NCBI RefSeq assembly: GCF_024199985.1
Contig: NZ_JANARS010000008.1
Location: 1 to 64,000 of the forward strand
Length of the DNA: 64,000 nucleotides
Direction: 5' to 3'
From: Nocardioides pinisoli
GTDB taxonomy: Bacteria > Actinomycetota > Actinomycetes > Propionibacteriales > Nocardioidaceae
Part shown: positions 16,445 through 26,304 of the stretch, in pieces
Layout: every line of letters starts with the position of its first letter
Numbering within the stretch: the first letter of the stretch is position 1
The notes under the pieces: model-generated
Told to the model about the DNA's origin: nothing
Database searches by the model: none
Seen by the model: only the letters and a program-made list of their open reading frames with translations
Program-made: the position numbers and the translations under genes

Positions 16445-17164
16445 TCAGTAGGGGTCGTACGGTCCCTCGTGCCCGAACAGCCGTGAGGCGACGGGGCGCA
16501 GCCGGAGTCGTAGGAGGATCTTCACGAGCACGTTGCGCAGCCACCAGGGGACCTCACGCAGGATGCGACGTCGGTCCTCCCAGGAGGGCCGGCCGACGCG
16601 GAACAGCGCCATCGAACCGCAACGGCGCTCGTAGCGGATGGTCCTGGACGGCAGCACGTGGGCGAGGACGCCAAGGGTGACCCCGATGGAGGAGTAGCAG
16701 TCGTGGACGAGGATGGGGGCTCCATCCGGAAGGTGCTCGGCCCACTTCAGGTCGTCTGCGAGCGTCCAGTAGTCGTGCTTGCCATCGATGTAGAGGTAGT
16801 CGATGTCACGCGTCCACGTCGGCCGGGCGCGAGTGCTGTACTCAGGAAGCAGCTCGACTGCGTCACCCAGCGCGGCCTCGCGCAGGTTGTTCTCGAACTT
16901 GGTCCTCGTGGAAGCGCCGCCGAAGAGGCGACCGTCGACGAACGGGTCGACCGCGACCACCTGGCCACCCTGTGCCAGCGCGGCCGAGGCCAGCACGATC
17001 GTCGACTTGCCTTGGTGGCTGCCGATCTCAAGCAGGAGAGGGGCGCTCGAGAGGTCGCGCGCAGTGTCGAACAGCAGCTTCGCCTGCTCCTCCGTGAGCC
17101 ATCCCGGGATGGTCGACGCCACCTCCCAGACAGCCTCGAAGTCGAGGGCGGGGCGATCGCTCAT
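16445..17164 (-). CDS. Class I SAM methyltransferase (Methyltransf_24-like)
   Basis: The 239-residue protein has motif I LLLEIGSHQGKSTIVLASAA (near residue 45), acidic motif VVAVDPFVDGR, and IDYLYIDGKHDYWTLADDL, where the Asp and His residues correspond to the metal-assisted active site of the methyltransferase 24 family. Such enzymes methylate sugars or hydroxyl groups. An O-methyl decoration of the local glycan is plausible but not shown. The ATG at 17164 has an AAGGAA ribosome binding site. The start is divergent from the first AftD-like gene. Confidence 0.75.
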   Translation of the reverse strand: MSDRPALDFEAVWEVASTIPGWLTEEQAKLLFDTARDLSSAPLLLEIGSHQGKSTIVLASAALAQGGQVVAVDPFVDGRLFGGASTRTKFENNLREAALGDAVELLPEYSTRARPTWTRDIDYLYIDGKHDYWTLADDLKWAEHLPDGAPILVHDCYSSIGVTLGVLAHVLPSRTIRYERRCGSMALFRVGRPSWEDRRRILREVPWWLRNVLVKILLRLRLRPVASRLFGHEGPYDPY

Positions 17165-17264
17165 GTGCAGTTCCTTGGAGCTGGACGGCCGGGGTGGCCG
17201 AGAGTACCGACGCAGAATATAGACTGCGCGTCGTTTGGCTGGATCGACACGGGAGGCAGCCGCA

Positions 17265-20200
17265 GTGACTGACGGCGCCGCCACGACCGTCCGAGCGCGC
17301 CCACGGCGCCGACCATCGTGGACCACTGGTGTGCACGTGCTCGTCTACGTCTCGGTCATCCTGGTCAACCTGCTCCAGCAGCCCGGACTGATCACGTTCG
17401 ACACCAAGCTCGACATGCAGCTCAACCCGGCCGACCTCTTGGCTCGGAGCGTCGACCTGTGGAACGGCGACTGGGCTCTCGGGGGCCTGCAGAACCAGGC
17501 GTCGGGCTATCTCTTCCCGATGGGCCCAGTGTTCCTGATCGGTGACGTGCTCGGTGTGCCGATGTGGATCTGGGAGCGGCTGTGGTCAGCGGCTGTCATG
17601 TTGCTGGCCTACGAGGGCGCCCGACAGCTCGCCGCTCGATGGCCCGGCATAGGCGCCAACGGGGCCGTCCTCGCCGGCCTGGCCTACATGCTGTCGCCCC
17701 GGGTGCTGACGACCGTGGGCGGGTTGAGCGGCGAGACACTCCCCGGGTCCGTGCTGCCGTGGACCGTGCTGCCGCTCGTGCTCTACCTCCGAGGACGGCT
17801 GCGTGCGTGGGTGGCGTTCGTCCTCTCCGCTGCCACGATCCCCGTGATGGGCGGGCAGAACGCCACTCTCGTGGTGGCGTGCTTGGTGCTGCCAGGGCTT
17901 CTGCTGGTCCTCACGGCTGGGAGGACGCTGCGGCGACGAGCCGGTGACGTCGCTGCCTGGGGCGCGCTGGTCACGCTCGCCTCGCTGTGGTGGCTGGTCC
18001 CGCTCCTCCTGCTCGGCTCCTACTCTCCTCCGTTCCTCGACTTCATCGAGTCCGCGGCCAGCACCGCCGGCACCACCGGGTGGCTCTCTTCGCTCAGAGG
18101 GACCAGCCACTGGGTGGCGTTCTTCACGGGGGGCGGTCCGGTGGGCTGGACGGGTGGGAACGAGCTGGCGTCGTCGGCGCCGCTGCTCCTCTCGACCGTG
18201 CTGGTAGCCGCCATCGGGCTCGTAGGCCTCCTGCAGCCGAGGTTGTGGGGACGCCGCGCGCTCGCGACGTCTGTCCTGATCGGGCTGGCGGTGCTGACTG
18301 CAGGGAGCGGCGGATGGGCCGGCTCCGTGCTGTCGGAGGAGTGGTTGCACGCTCTCGACACCGTCCTCGCGCCCCTGCGCAACATCCACAAGTTCGATCC
18401 GCTCGTGCGGCTTCCGCTCAGCCTGGGCATCGGAGCGTGGGTCACGCTGGCCGTGCCCCGGCTCGTCGGGGAGGGACGGCTTCCCTCCGGTCCGTGGGCC
18501 CCACGCCTTGTCGCGGGAAGCGTGGGCGTGCTGGTCCTGGCGACCACGGTCCCCGCGCTCGGCGGCGCGCTGCGACCCACCGGGGGGTTCGAGGACGTCC
18601 CGAACAGCTGGCGGCAGGCGGCGGCCTACCTTCGCGACCAGCCGGACCCGACGCGCGTGCTGGTGCTGCCCGGGGTCGGCTTCGCGGTCCAGACCTGGGG
18701 GCGCACGATCGACGAGCCCATCCAGGTGCTCGACGCCCCCCCGTGGATGGCACGTGCGCAGATCACGGTCGCACCCGCCGGGACCCTGCGCCTGCTGGAC
18801 TCCGTCGAGCAGGCGGTCGCAGACCCCCGGCCCGAGCGGGACCTGCCGGCGGCGCTCGACGCGCTCGGCGTCACCCACGTGGTCGTGCGGGACGACCTCG
18901 CCACCGATGAGGTCGACGCAACCGATCACGCGTTGGTGCGCGCTGCGGTCGCCGGCGTGCCGGGCGCCGCCTTGGCCGCCACCTTCGGCACCACCTCCGA
19001 CGGGAACGCCGCCGTCGAAGTCTATGAGCTGCGCCACGACGCCGAGCCACGCGTCGAGGTCCAGGAGTGGGAAGACCGGCTGGTCGTTGACGGCGCCCCG
19101 GAGGTCGTCCCGCGCCTCCGAGCCGCAGGGCTCGTGGCCCGTCGCCGCGCCGCGGTACTGGCGGCGGACGACGATCGTCCCGACGTGGTGACCGACAGCC
19201 TGCGACGCGTCGAACGTAGCTTCGGGCGGGTCCACGACGCCCGGTCGGGGGTCATGACCGCGTCCGAGCCCTACCGCGTCACTCGCGTGGCTCACGACCA
19301 CGTGGACGATGCCATGCCGTCGGACTTGACGGTGGCCGAGTATGAGGGTGCAGCCGAGATCCTCGCGTCCAGCTCTGCGGGCTACGCCGACATCCTCGGT
19401 CCGGTGCGCCCCGAGCAGCATCCCTGGTCGGCGTTCGACCACTCCGTCTACACCGCCTGGGGCACGGCACCGTTCGCGCGTCCGGAAGGCCAGTGGATCG
19501 AGGCGAGGTTCGACCGACCGACCCGGGTGGGGGACGTCTCGCTGTCGTTCGACACCTTCACCGGGGCACCGGTGACGTCGGTCCGGATCTCGACCGACGA
19601 CCGGTCCGCCGTGGCCGAGGTGCAGCCGGATGGGTCGGTCCCCGATGTTGACGTTGACGACGACTCGGCCAGGAGACTGCGGGTCACCGTGCTCGGAGCC
19701 AGCAAGGACGGACAGGTTCGGCTCTCGGACGTGCGGGTAGCCGGGATCGACGTCACCAGGTCGCTGGTCGTCCCGGGACGGGTGTCGGCCGACACATCCG
19801 TGTTCCTGGCTGCCGAGACGCCGCAGCGTGCCTGCTTCGTGACCGTCGAGGACTTCGTCGACTGTGAGCTGGCGTGGCAGCGGGAGACCTCAGAGACGCC
19901 GGGTTTCGACCGCACCATCACGGTGGGTGCGAGTGGCAACTGGACGATCAAGGGTCGTGCCTTCGCCACCCACGGCCCGGCGCTCGACCAACTGTTCGCG
20001 CCGTTGGCGAAGGACCAGGTGCGGGTGGTGGCGACCTCGACCTACGGCGGCGACCCGGCGGTCAACGCGGCAGGCGCGCTGGACGGAGACCTGGAGACGG
20101 GGTGGACATCGGCCCCCGGTGACCCGGCCGCGGCGCTGCAGCTGACCTGGGGGCCGCGCCGCAAGGTCTCCCGTGTCCAGCTCCTGACCTCGCCGGGCCA

Positions 20201-21290
20201 GCCGGGCGAGCTTCCCGAGACGGTCGTCGTGGACGGCGGCCCCGGGACGGGCGACCCGCAGCTGGTGGCCACCCGGGGAGAGACGGCCGGTGAGATGAGG
20301 CCGATCCGCACCGACCAGCTCCGGGTGACGGCGTTCGGACCGGCGGGTCTCGACGGCGTGGGCATCTCCGAGCTGGAGGTCGACGGGATCGAGGACCTTC
20401 AGCACCGACCCGAACCGAACACCCCGACCGGCGCGGCCTGCGGCTTCGGGCCGACGATCGAGGTGGCTGGCCGCGCCGTCCAGACCCGGATCAGCGGCAC
20501 GCTCGAGGACATCCGCACGGGCGCCGACCTGTCTGTGATCCCGTGCGGCAGACGGTCGGTCGACGTGCCCGAGGGGGAGCACCGGATTCGTGTGGTGAAC
20601 CCGAACGGCTTCGTCATGTCGAGCCTGGTCCTGACGCCTTCCGTCCCCGCAGAGGACGCCGGCCCAGACCGGCCACCCGTGCTGATGTGGTCGCCGACGC
20701 ACCGGGAAGTCCAGGTGTCGGTGTCGTCCGAGTCGGTCCTCGCGGTCGCGGAGAGCGCCAACGCAGGGTGGACCGCGAGGATCGGGAGCTCCGAGCTGCG
20801 CCCGGTCGTGCTCGACGGCTGGCGCCAAGGTTTCGTGGTCCCCGCCGGATCGGCGGGCGTCGTCGTCATGGACTTCGCGCCGCAGAAGCTGTTCCGCTTC
20901 GCGCTGGCGGGTGGTCTCGTCCTGGTCGGGATCCTGCTGCTCCTCGCGCTCACGCTCCTCGTGCGTGCCGTCGGACACCGCGATGCTGACGCGGCCCTCG
21001 ACACGGGGGATACGGGCGCTGGGTCGTCGGGAGTACCTGCGTGGACGCAGGTACCCGCTGTCGTCGTGCTGGCCGTCGTATCGCTGCCGCTGGCGGTGGG
21101 TGCGCTGATCGGCTGGCTCACGCGCGACCGTGGCGACCTGCGGGTTGCTGCGGCTTGCGTGGGAGCGCTTGCGTTCGCCGGCGTGGTCGCCGTGTCCGCC
21201 TCCGCCGTGATCGTCCCACCGGTAGTGTCCGACGTCGTCGTGGCGCTGGCCGTGGGAGCCGTGTGCGGTCGGGTGCTCGCCCGACCGTGA
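17265..21290 (+). CDS. AftD-like giant membrane glycosyltransferase, copy 1
   Basis: The 1341-residue protein matches the AftD/DUF3367 family of alpha-(1->3)-arabinofuranosyltransferases. The N-terminal GT-C membrane domain (about 1-460) carries the catalytic-loop motif FDTKLD, the QNQASGYLFPMGP segment and HKFDPLVRLPL. A large extracellular part contains at least two discoidin-like beta-sandwiches (around 690-800 and 918-1000, the latter with DGDLETGW). Three to four membrane segments end the protein. AftD in mycobacteria extends arabinan on the outer face of the membrane. The acceptor here is unknown. The GTG at 17265 has GGGAGG 8 bases upstream. The stop overlaps a possible GTG start of the next gene. 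Confidence 0.85.
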   Translation: MTDGAATTVRARPRRRPSWTTGVHVLVYVSVILVNLLQQPGLITFDTKLDMQLNPADLLARSVDLWNGDWALGGLQNQASGYLFPMGPVFLIGDVLGVPMWIWERLWSAAVMLLAYEGARQLAARWPGIGANGAVLAGLAYMLSPRVLTTVGGLSGETLPGSVLPWTVLPLVLYLRGRLRAWVAFVLSAATIPVMGGQNATLVVACLVLPGLLLVLTAGRTLRRRAGDVAAWGALVTLASLWWLVPLLLLGSYSPPFLDFIESAASTAGTTGWLSSLRGTSHWVAFFTGGGPVGWTGGNELASSAPLLLSTVLVAAIGLVGLLQPRLWGRRALATSVLIGLAVLTAGSGGWAGSVLSEEWLHALDTVLAPLRNIHKFDPLVRLPLSLGIGAWVTLAVPRLVGEGRLPSGPWAPRLVAGSVGVLVLATTVPALGGALRPTGGFEDVPNSWRQAAAYLRDQPDPTRVLVLPGVGFAVQTWGRTIDEPIQVLDAPPWMARAQITVAPAGTLRLLDSVEQAVADPRPERDLPAALDALGVTHVVVRDDLATDEVDATDHALVRAAVAGVPGAALAATFGTTSDGNAAVEVYELRHDAEPRVEVQEWEDRLVVDGAPEVVPRLRAAGLVARRRAAVLAADDDRPDVVTDSLRRVERSFGRVHDARSGVMTASEPYRVTRVAHDHVDDAMPSDLTVAEYEGAAEILASSSAGYADILGPVRPEQHPWSAFDHSVYTAWGTAPFARPEGQWIEARFDRPTRVGDVSLSFDTFTGAPVTSVRISTDDRSAVAEVQPDGSVPDVDVDDDSARRLRVTVLGASKDGQVRLSDVRVAGIDVTRSLVVPGRVSADTSVFLAAETPQRACFVTVEDFVDCELAWQRETSETPGFDRTITVGASGNWTIKGRAFATHGPALDQLFAPLAKDQVRVVATSTYGGDPAVNAAGALDGDLETGWTSAPGDPAAALQLTWGPRRKVSRVQLLTSPGQPGELPETVVVDGGPGTGDPQLVATRGETAGEMRPIRTDQLRVTAFGPAGLDGVGISELEVDGIEDLQHRPEPNTPTGAACGFGPTIEVAGRAVQTRISGTLEDIRTGADLSVIPCGRRSVDVPEGEHRIRVVNPNGFVMSSLVLTPSVPAEDAGPDRPPVLMWSPTHREVQVSVSSESVLAVAESANAGWTARIGSSELRPVVLDGWRQGFVVPAGSAGVVVMDFAPQKLFRFALAGGLVLVGILLLLALTLLVRAVGHRDADAALDTGDTGAGSSGVPAWTQVPAVVVLAVVSLPLAVGALIGWLTRDRGDLRVAAACVGALAFAGVVAVSASAVIVPPVVSDVVVALAVGAVCGRVLARP

Positions 21291-21337
21291 CCGGGCCGCA
21301 TCGGACACACGTGTCCGGAGGAGGGGGAGGAGAAGCG

Positions 21338-24300
21338 TTGCCGGTTCCCGGTGTCCGCACGCTGGTCGTGGCGGTCCTCGCTGCCGCCGTCGCCCTCCGC
21401 GTGACCGCGGCCCAGCCGCTCACGGGCGCCTACGCCCGCCTCGCCGCCGACCCCACAGGTGCGCTCAGAAGCGCCGCCGACGGCTGGACGGTGTCCGGCA
21501 CGCTCGGCGACGCGAGCGCCCAGGGACTCCGGGACGTCCCGCTCGCCGCCTTCCTGTGGCTGACCGACGTGTTCGGCGTGGCACCAGCCGGCGGGCGGGT
21601 GGCGTGGTCGGTCCTGGTCCTGGTCCTGGCTGCCGTCGGCGCGGTGCGCCTGGCGCGCTCTCAGGTCTCCGAGCCCGACGCAGGGAGCGAGTCCTGGACC
21701 CCCTGGGTGGGTGCCGCGCTCTTCGCCTGCGCGCCCGTGCAGGTCGCGACGGTCCTGCACTCGCCGGGCGACGGCCTGACCCTCGCGCTCCTCCCGTGGG
21801 TGCTGACGCCCTTGGTACGCGGCGCTGACGGCTGGCGCGCTGCCGCCGCGTCCGCTGCCTGGCTCGGCCTGGCCGGTGCCGGGACGCCCCCATGGGCCCT
21901 CACCGCGCTCGCGGCCGGCCTGGTGACGGCCTTCGCGACCGCTCGGCGACCGGGTGGAGCACGCCAGCTCGCGCGCTGGTCGGTGCTGGCCCTCGTCTCG
22001 TCCTCCTGGTGGGTGGCCGCCTACGTGTGGGAGGCGTCGTACGCCACTTCGGTGACGGGCCTGACCACCGATCTCGACGCCGCGGGGCTCGCCGAGGCCG
22101 CCGGCCTCACGTCGACCGCCACGGCCCTGACCGTGGTGCTGCTGCTCGCGCCGCTGGCCGTGGCGGTGAGCGCGCTCGCCCTGCGCGTGGGGCGCGCCCG
22201 CGCCGTCGTCGGGGCCCTGCTCCTGCTCGTGGGCGTGGCGACGCTGGTCGGCGTCATCAGCGGGGAATGGCCCGAGTGGCTGCCGGTGCCTGCCTCTGCG
22301 GCGACGGCCACCGACACCGTGCCCGCGCCGTGGGCGGTGCTGGGTGGCCTGCTGGGGCTCTCGGCCCTGCTGGCCTGGACGCCGCTGGTCGACCACCTGA
22401 TCGATCGGTTGCCGCGTCCCTGGACGTGGCGCCCGGCGCCCGGCGGCGGTCTGGTCGCAGCCGGCCTCGCCGTCCTCGTCCTGGTCTCGGTGGCCGGGCC
22501 GATGCTCGCCGTGCAGGAGCAGGTGTCCGAGCCGTCGGGTGTCGACGCCGATCAGTGGGACGGCGTGGCCGCGTGGTCGCGGACCGCGCCCCCGGGGCGG
22601 GTCCTCGTGCTCCCGTCCGTGACCGCCGGACGCGTCGCTCCAGCCGTCCAGGACGCGTTGCGGGGCCGTCCGTGGGTCGCGCGCGACACCCTGCCCCTGT
22701 CGGGGCCTGCGGCCACGACCGCGCTGGATGCGGCTCTCGGCCGGCTGGACCGCGGGCACGAGGGTGCCGGCACCGCGGCCGTCCTCCGGCACCTCGGCAT
22801 CTCCTACGTCCTGCTGCGCAACGACGTCCCGGCGGCCGAGGACCGGGAGCGGCCGCTCGCCCTCGTCCGGCACGCGCTGACCCGGCAGGGCGCCACGAGG
22901 GTCGCCGTGATCGGTGCGGACGACCAGGGCGACGCCGCCACTACGACAGGCATCGTGGACCTCGGTGTCCGCGACCCCACGGGGTCGATCGAGATCTGGG
23001 CGCTCGACGAGGCGGCCGACGGAGCGGTGCACGACGGTGCCCCGTGGGCGGTCGCGGGAGACGCCTCTGTCGTCGGTGACCTGGCTGACGCGGGCCTGTC
23101 GGAGACGCCCGCGCTCGTGCTGCGTGACGATGGCGCGGAGTCGGTCGACGTCGTGTCGGACAGCGCGCGCAGGCAGGACGTCGACCTTCGCGTCGCGAAC
23201 GACCCGCGCGGGCCGGTGCTGGAGCCGGACGACACGCGCGCCGTGGTCCCGCCCGGCGCCGCGCCGGCGACGACGGCCGCCCGAGCCCTCGCGGGGGCGC
23301 AGGAGGTGCGCGCATCCTCTTCAGCCGCCGACCTGGACTCCCACCGCCGACGCGTCGGAGCGGTCGCGACCGCCGCGGTCGACGGCAACGCCTTCACGTC
23401 CTGGCAGTCGCGACGTGGTGAGGTCGTGGACGAGTGGTGGGAGATCTCCTTCGACGGCGTGACCGACCTGACGTCCGGCGCGCTCCAGGTGGTGCAGAAC
23501 CCCTTCGCGTCCTACCAGGTCACCCGCGTCCGCTTGGATTCCGACAACGGCTCGACGGAGGTCGACGTGCCCGCTGACGGCGCGGTGGCCCTGGCGGGGA
23601 TCGGCCGCACCGCCCGTCTGCGGGTGGTCGCCACCGGGGTCAGCGGCACCGTGTCCGCTGGGAGCAGCTTCGCCATCGCCGAGCTCGCCGTGCCGGGGCT
23701 CCAGGTGGAGGAGCAGCTCGTGGTGGAGGGACCCGAGACGGACTCGTGGATCCTCGCCGCCCGGCCGGCCAGCCTCGCGACCTGCGTGCCGTCCTTCGCG
23801 ATCGGGGGAGCGGCGGACCCCGCGGCGAGCGAGACGGTGTGCAACCGCGGGGTGAGCGTGGACGGCCCCGACTCCGGTCCGCTCAGCCGGGTCGTGCGCG
23901 CCTCGCGTAGCGGGGAGGTCGCCGGACGCGCGTGGGTGCGCGCGGTCGACAGTGCGGAGTCGAGCCGCTTGGCCGACCGTCTTGCGCGGCCCACCATCGC
24001 CGCGACGGCGTCGAGCGTCGCCTCCTCCGACCTCGTGGCGGGGGCCCAGGCCGCAGTCGATGCTGACCCCGCCACGGCGTGGCGACCCTCACCGGAGGAC
24101 GTGGCTCCCACGCTCACGCTGGCCTGGGAGCGGCCGGCGTCGGTCACCGACGTACGCGTGACGACCGCCGCCCGGCGGCTGGCGAGCCTGCCCACCCACG
24201 TCGTCGTGACCTACGGCGACAGCGCCCGGACCGAGTCGGGCGAGATCGGCGCCGACGGCGTGGTGGACCTCCCCGAGGTGCGCACCCGCGAGGTGACGCT

Positions 24301-25081
24301 CGCCTTCGAGGCCGAGGTGCCCCAGGCGTCGGCAGACTCCCTCACGGGCGGGGTGCAGGCGGTGCCGATCGCAGTGTCGGAGGTGGAGGTCGTCGGTGCG
24401 CCTGCGGTCCGCTACGACGCCGACGACATCGAGCAGCTGCCCTGTGGCTCGGGCCCCGACGTGTCGATCGACGGCGAGTCCTACGAGACCGCCGTACGAG
24501 CCTCCGCCCGGCAGGTCGTCGAGGCGTCGGTCGTCCCCGCCGTCCTGTGCGACCGCCCGGTCCTGGGGGCCGGTGACGTGCGGGTCAGCGTCGAGGCGTC
24601 CTTTGCCTGGATCCCGACGGGGCTGGTGCTCGCACCACCCGACGGGGTCCTCGGCGAGGTGGACGAGTACGGCGTCGATGCCGGCGCCGACGCAGACAGC
24701 GGTGACGTGGTGCCGGCCGGGACCATCGGCGCCCGCCCACGCACCAGGGTCCTCGACGTCGACCCCGACGAGCCCGCGACGCTCGTGCTGGCCGTGCCCG
24801 CCGGCACGGGCTGGGCCGCGGTCGCCGACGGGCGGGAGTTGGGGTCGCTCACCGTGGACGGGTGGGCCCAGGCGTGGCAGGTGCCGGAAGGGGTCGCGAG
24901 GGTGAGCGTCCGCTACGCCTCCGGCGAGGTGTTGCGCTGGGTGGCCGGGCCGGCGGTAGCGGGTTGGGCGCTGGTGCTGCTGCTGGCGCTCTGGTCACCG
25001 GCAGGGGCACGCCGACCGCGGAAGCCCGCCAGGTGGGGACGTCGCGACCACGCGATGGTCGGTCGCTCCACCCAGGCGTAG
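21338..25081 (+). CDS. AftD-like paralogue with degraded catalytic motifs (possible pseudoglycosyltransferase)
   Basis: The 1247-residue protein has the same plan as its neighbours: an N-terminal membrane domain, two discoidin-like stretches (SSSAADLDSHRRR... region near 665 and SSVASSDLVAGAQAAVDADP near 890), and a C-terminal membrane segment. Aligned with copy 2, SDTKFDLVADPGAML becomes TGAYARLAADPTGAL, so both aspartates are replaced by Gly and Arg. The QNQAYGYLFPMGP and HKFDP motifs are also gone. It may be a structural partner of copy 1. The TTG at 21338 follows GGGGGAGGAG. A GTG at 21287 overlapping the upstream stop is an alternative. Its last 169 bp overlap the convergent acyltransferase gene. 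Confidence 0.65.
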   Translation: MPVPGVRTLVVAVLAAAVALRVTAAQPLTGAYARLAADPTGALRSAADGWTVSGTLGDASAQGLRDVPLAAFLWLTDVFGVAPAGGRVAWSVLVLVLAAVGAVRLARSQVSEPDAGSESWTPWVGAALFACAPVQVATVLHSPGDGLTLALLPWVLTPLVRGADGWRAAAASAAWLGLAGAGTPPWALTALAAGLVTAFATARRPGGARQLARWSVLALVSSSWWVAAYVWEASYATSVTGLTTDLDAAGLAEAAGLTSTATALTVVLLLAPLAVAVSALALRVGRARAVVGALLLLVGVATLVGVISGEWPEWLPVPASAATATDTVPAPWAVLGGLLGLSALLAWTPLVDHLIDRLPRPWTWRPAPGGGLVAAGLAVLVLVSVAGPMLAVQEQVSEPSGVDADQWDGVAAWSRTAPPGRVLVLPSVTAGRVAPAVQDALRGRPWVARDTLPLSGPAATTALDAALGRLDRGHEGAGTAAVLRHLGISYVLLRNDVPAAEDRERPLALVRHALTRQGATRVAVIGADDQGDAATTTGIVDLGVRDPTGSIEIWALDEAADGAVHDGAPWAVAGDASVVGDLADAGLSETPALVLRDDGAESVDVVSDSARRQDVDLRVANDPRGPVLEPDDTRAVVPPGAAPATTAARALAGAQEVRASSSAADLDSHRRRVGAVATAAVDGNAFTSWQSRRGEVVDEWWEISFDGVTDLTSGALQVVQNPFASYQVTRVRLDSDNGSTEVDVPADGAVALAGIGRTARLRVVATGVSGTVSAGSSFAIAELAVPGLQVEEQLVVEGPETDSWILAARPASLATCVPSFAIGGAADPAASETVCNRGVSVDGPDSGPLSRVVRASRSGEVAGRAWVRAVDSAESSRLADRLARPTIAATASSVASSDLVAGAQAAVDADPATAWRPSPEDVAPTLTLAWERPASVTDVRVTTAARRLASLPTHVVVTYGDSARTESGEIGADGVVDLPEVRTREVTLAFEAEVPQASADSLTGGVQAVPIAVSEVEVVGAPAVRYDADDIEQLPCGSGPDVSIDGESYETAVRASARQVVEASVVPAVLCDRPVLGAGDVRVSVEASFAWIPTGLVLAPPDGVLGEVDEYGVDAGADADSGDVVPAGTIGARPRTRVLDVDPDEPATLVLAVPAGTGWAAVADGRELGSLTVDGWAQAWQVPEGVARVSVRYASGEVLRWVAGPAVAGWALVLLLALWSPAGARRPRKPARWGRRDHAMVGRSTQA

Positions 25082-26199
25082 GTCGCCGCGCCGAGAGGGA
25101 TCGAGATCCCCAGGACCCACACGAGGCGCCACAGCAGACCCAGCACGCCGTCGGGGAACGTGATGTCCCGCTCGAGGATGACGATGACGGGCAGGTGCCA
25201 GAGGTAGATGCCGTAGGACCACCGGCCGATGGCCACGAACCACCGTCGGCTCAGCAGCTGGTTCGTCGGCACCTGCGGCGGGCCGAAGACGACCACGCAC
25301 AGGAGCAGGCACGCGATCGAGGCTGCGGTGAAGGTGCGCAGCTGGTCTTCGCCGAAGGTCACCGGGACGAATCCCGACGGCCCTCCGAGCGACGAGGTGG
25401 CCAGTGCGACCAGCGCGAGGGTCAGCACCAACGGTGCCCACCGGTCGGCGCAGAAGCGAACCAACCCGCTCAGCGGTACGAGACGGGCTCGCTGTGCCTC
25501 CGCCAGCAGGGCCACGAGCGCGCCACCGGCGAAGCAGAACAGGAACGAGGGCAGCCAGTAGGGGTAGAGGAGCTGTCCGGTGAGGTCGGCCTCCGCGGTC
25601 CAGAGACGCCACCCGATCGAGATGGGGAGCGCCAGCGAGATGAGCGCTGCGCACGTCCACAGCGAAGCGGTGCCGCTGCCGCGGCGTGCGAGGCGGCCCG
25701 TGACCCAGGCCATGACGGGAAGCGCGACGTACCACGACACCTCGGTCGCCAGGCTCCAGGTGTGCAGGAGGGCCGCGCGAGTCGGCTCGACCTCGTAGAT
25801 CCAGGTGAGCGACAACGCGCGCAACCACCCCTCCACGCCGTCCGGGCGAGCAGCCGGGATCACCAACGCCACCGCGAGGAGCACCACCCAGTAGGCGGGG
25901 AAGATGCGGGTGACGCGCCGGATGGCGAAACGGCCGAGGGCGGGCCGATCCGCCAGGCGGAGGCTCCAGCGCGCCCAGGGTCGATAGAGGAGGAATCCCG
26001 AGAGCACGAACAGGCTCACCGGACCGTACGTGGGCAGGCCGAGCCAGTCGAACGTGGTGCGGCCCGAGGTGTGGATGAGCACGACCATGAGCGCGGCGAA
26101 GCCCCGGAGCCCGGTGAGGCTCGCGATCTCCGCCGCTCGACGGGCCCGCGCCTCGTCGGCGGGCGTGTCCTCCCATTCGACCGCGGTGCTCGCTACCAC
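24913..26199 (-). CDS. OafA-type membrane O-acyltransferase (acyltransferase family 3), copy 1
   Basis: The 428-residue protein has about ten membrane segments. It shows the family-3 hallmarks: ASLTGLRGFAALMVVLIHTS near the start with the catalytic-type His, FVLSGFLLYRPWARW, the Arg motif FAIRRVTRIFPAYW, SLATEVSWYV, and the C-terminal WVERPT. Such proteins acylate sugars of surface glycans. The GTG at 26199 has no ribosome binding site but TCTAAT lies 7 bp upstream. The Ser/Thr/Ala-rich tail after WVERPT is encoded opposite the 3' end of the AftD-like paralogue. The start is divergent from the methyltransferase at 26305. Confidence 0.85.
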   Translation of the reverse strand: MVASTAVEWEDTPADEARARRAAEIASLTGLRGFAALMVVLIHTSGRTTFDWLGLPTYGPVSLFVLSGFLLYRPWARWSLRLADRPALGRFAIRRVTRIFPAYWVVLLAVALVIPAARPDGVEGWLRALSLTWIYEVEPTRAALLHTWSLATEVSWYVALPVMAWVTGRLARRGSGTASLWTCAALISLALPISIGWRLWTAEADLTGQLLYPYWLPSFLFCFAGGALVALLAEAQRARLVPLSGLVRFCADRWAPLVLTLALVALATSSLGGPSGFVPVTFGEDQLRTFTAASIACLLLCVVVFGPPQVPTNQLLSRRWFVAIGRWSYGIYLWHLPVIVILERDITFPDGVLGLLWRLVWVLGISIPLGAATYAWVERPTIAWSRRPHLAGFRGRRAPAGDQSASSSTSAQPATAGPATQRNTSPEA

Positions 26200-26206
26200 G
26201 CGGGCG

Positions 26207-26212
26207 ATTAGA
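26207..26212 (-). promoter_or_regulatory. -10 element for acyltransferase copy 1
   Basis: On the minus strand TCTAAT ends 7 bp before the GTG at 26199. There is no ribosome binding site. Confidence 0.35.
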
Positions 26213-26292
26213 TCATGGCCGGACGTTGGGGCTTGCGCATCGCCGCTACCCACGCGTGACCGCGAAGCGCCGCCCCCGGCCGCACCATCGGC

Positions 26293-26298
26293 TACAGT
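26293..26298 (+). promoter_or_regulatory. -10 element for the methyltransferase at 26305
   Basis: TACAGT lies 6 bp before the GTG at 26305 with no ribosome binding site. Confidence 0.45.
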
Positions 26299-26304
26299 CG
26301 CCGC

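Noticed and set aside
20399..23032. Minus-strand open frame of 877 codons opposite the AftD-like genes
   Set aside because: No domain, no start signals, and typical antisense composition.
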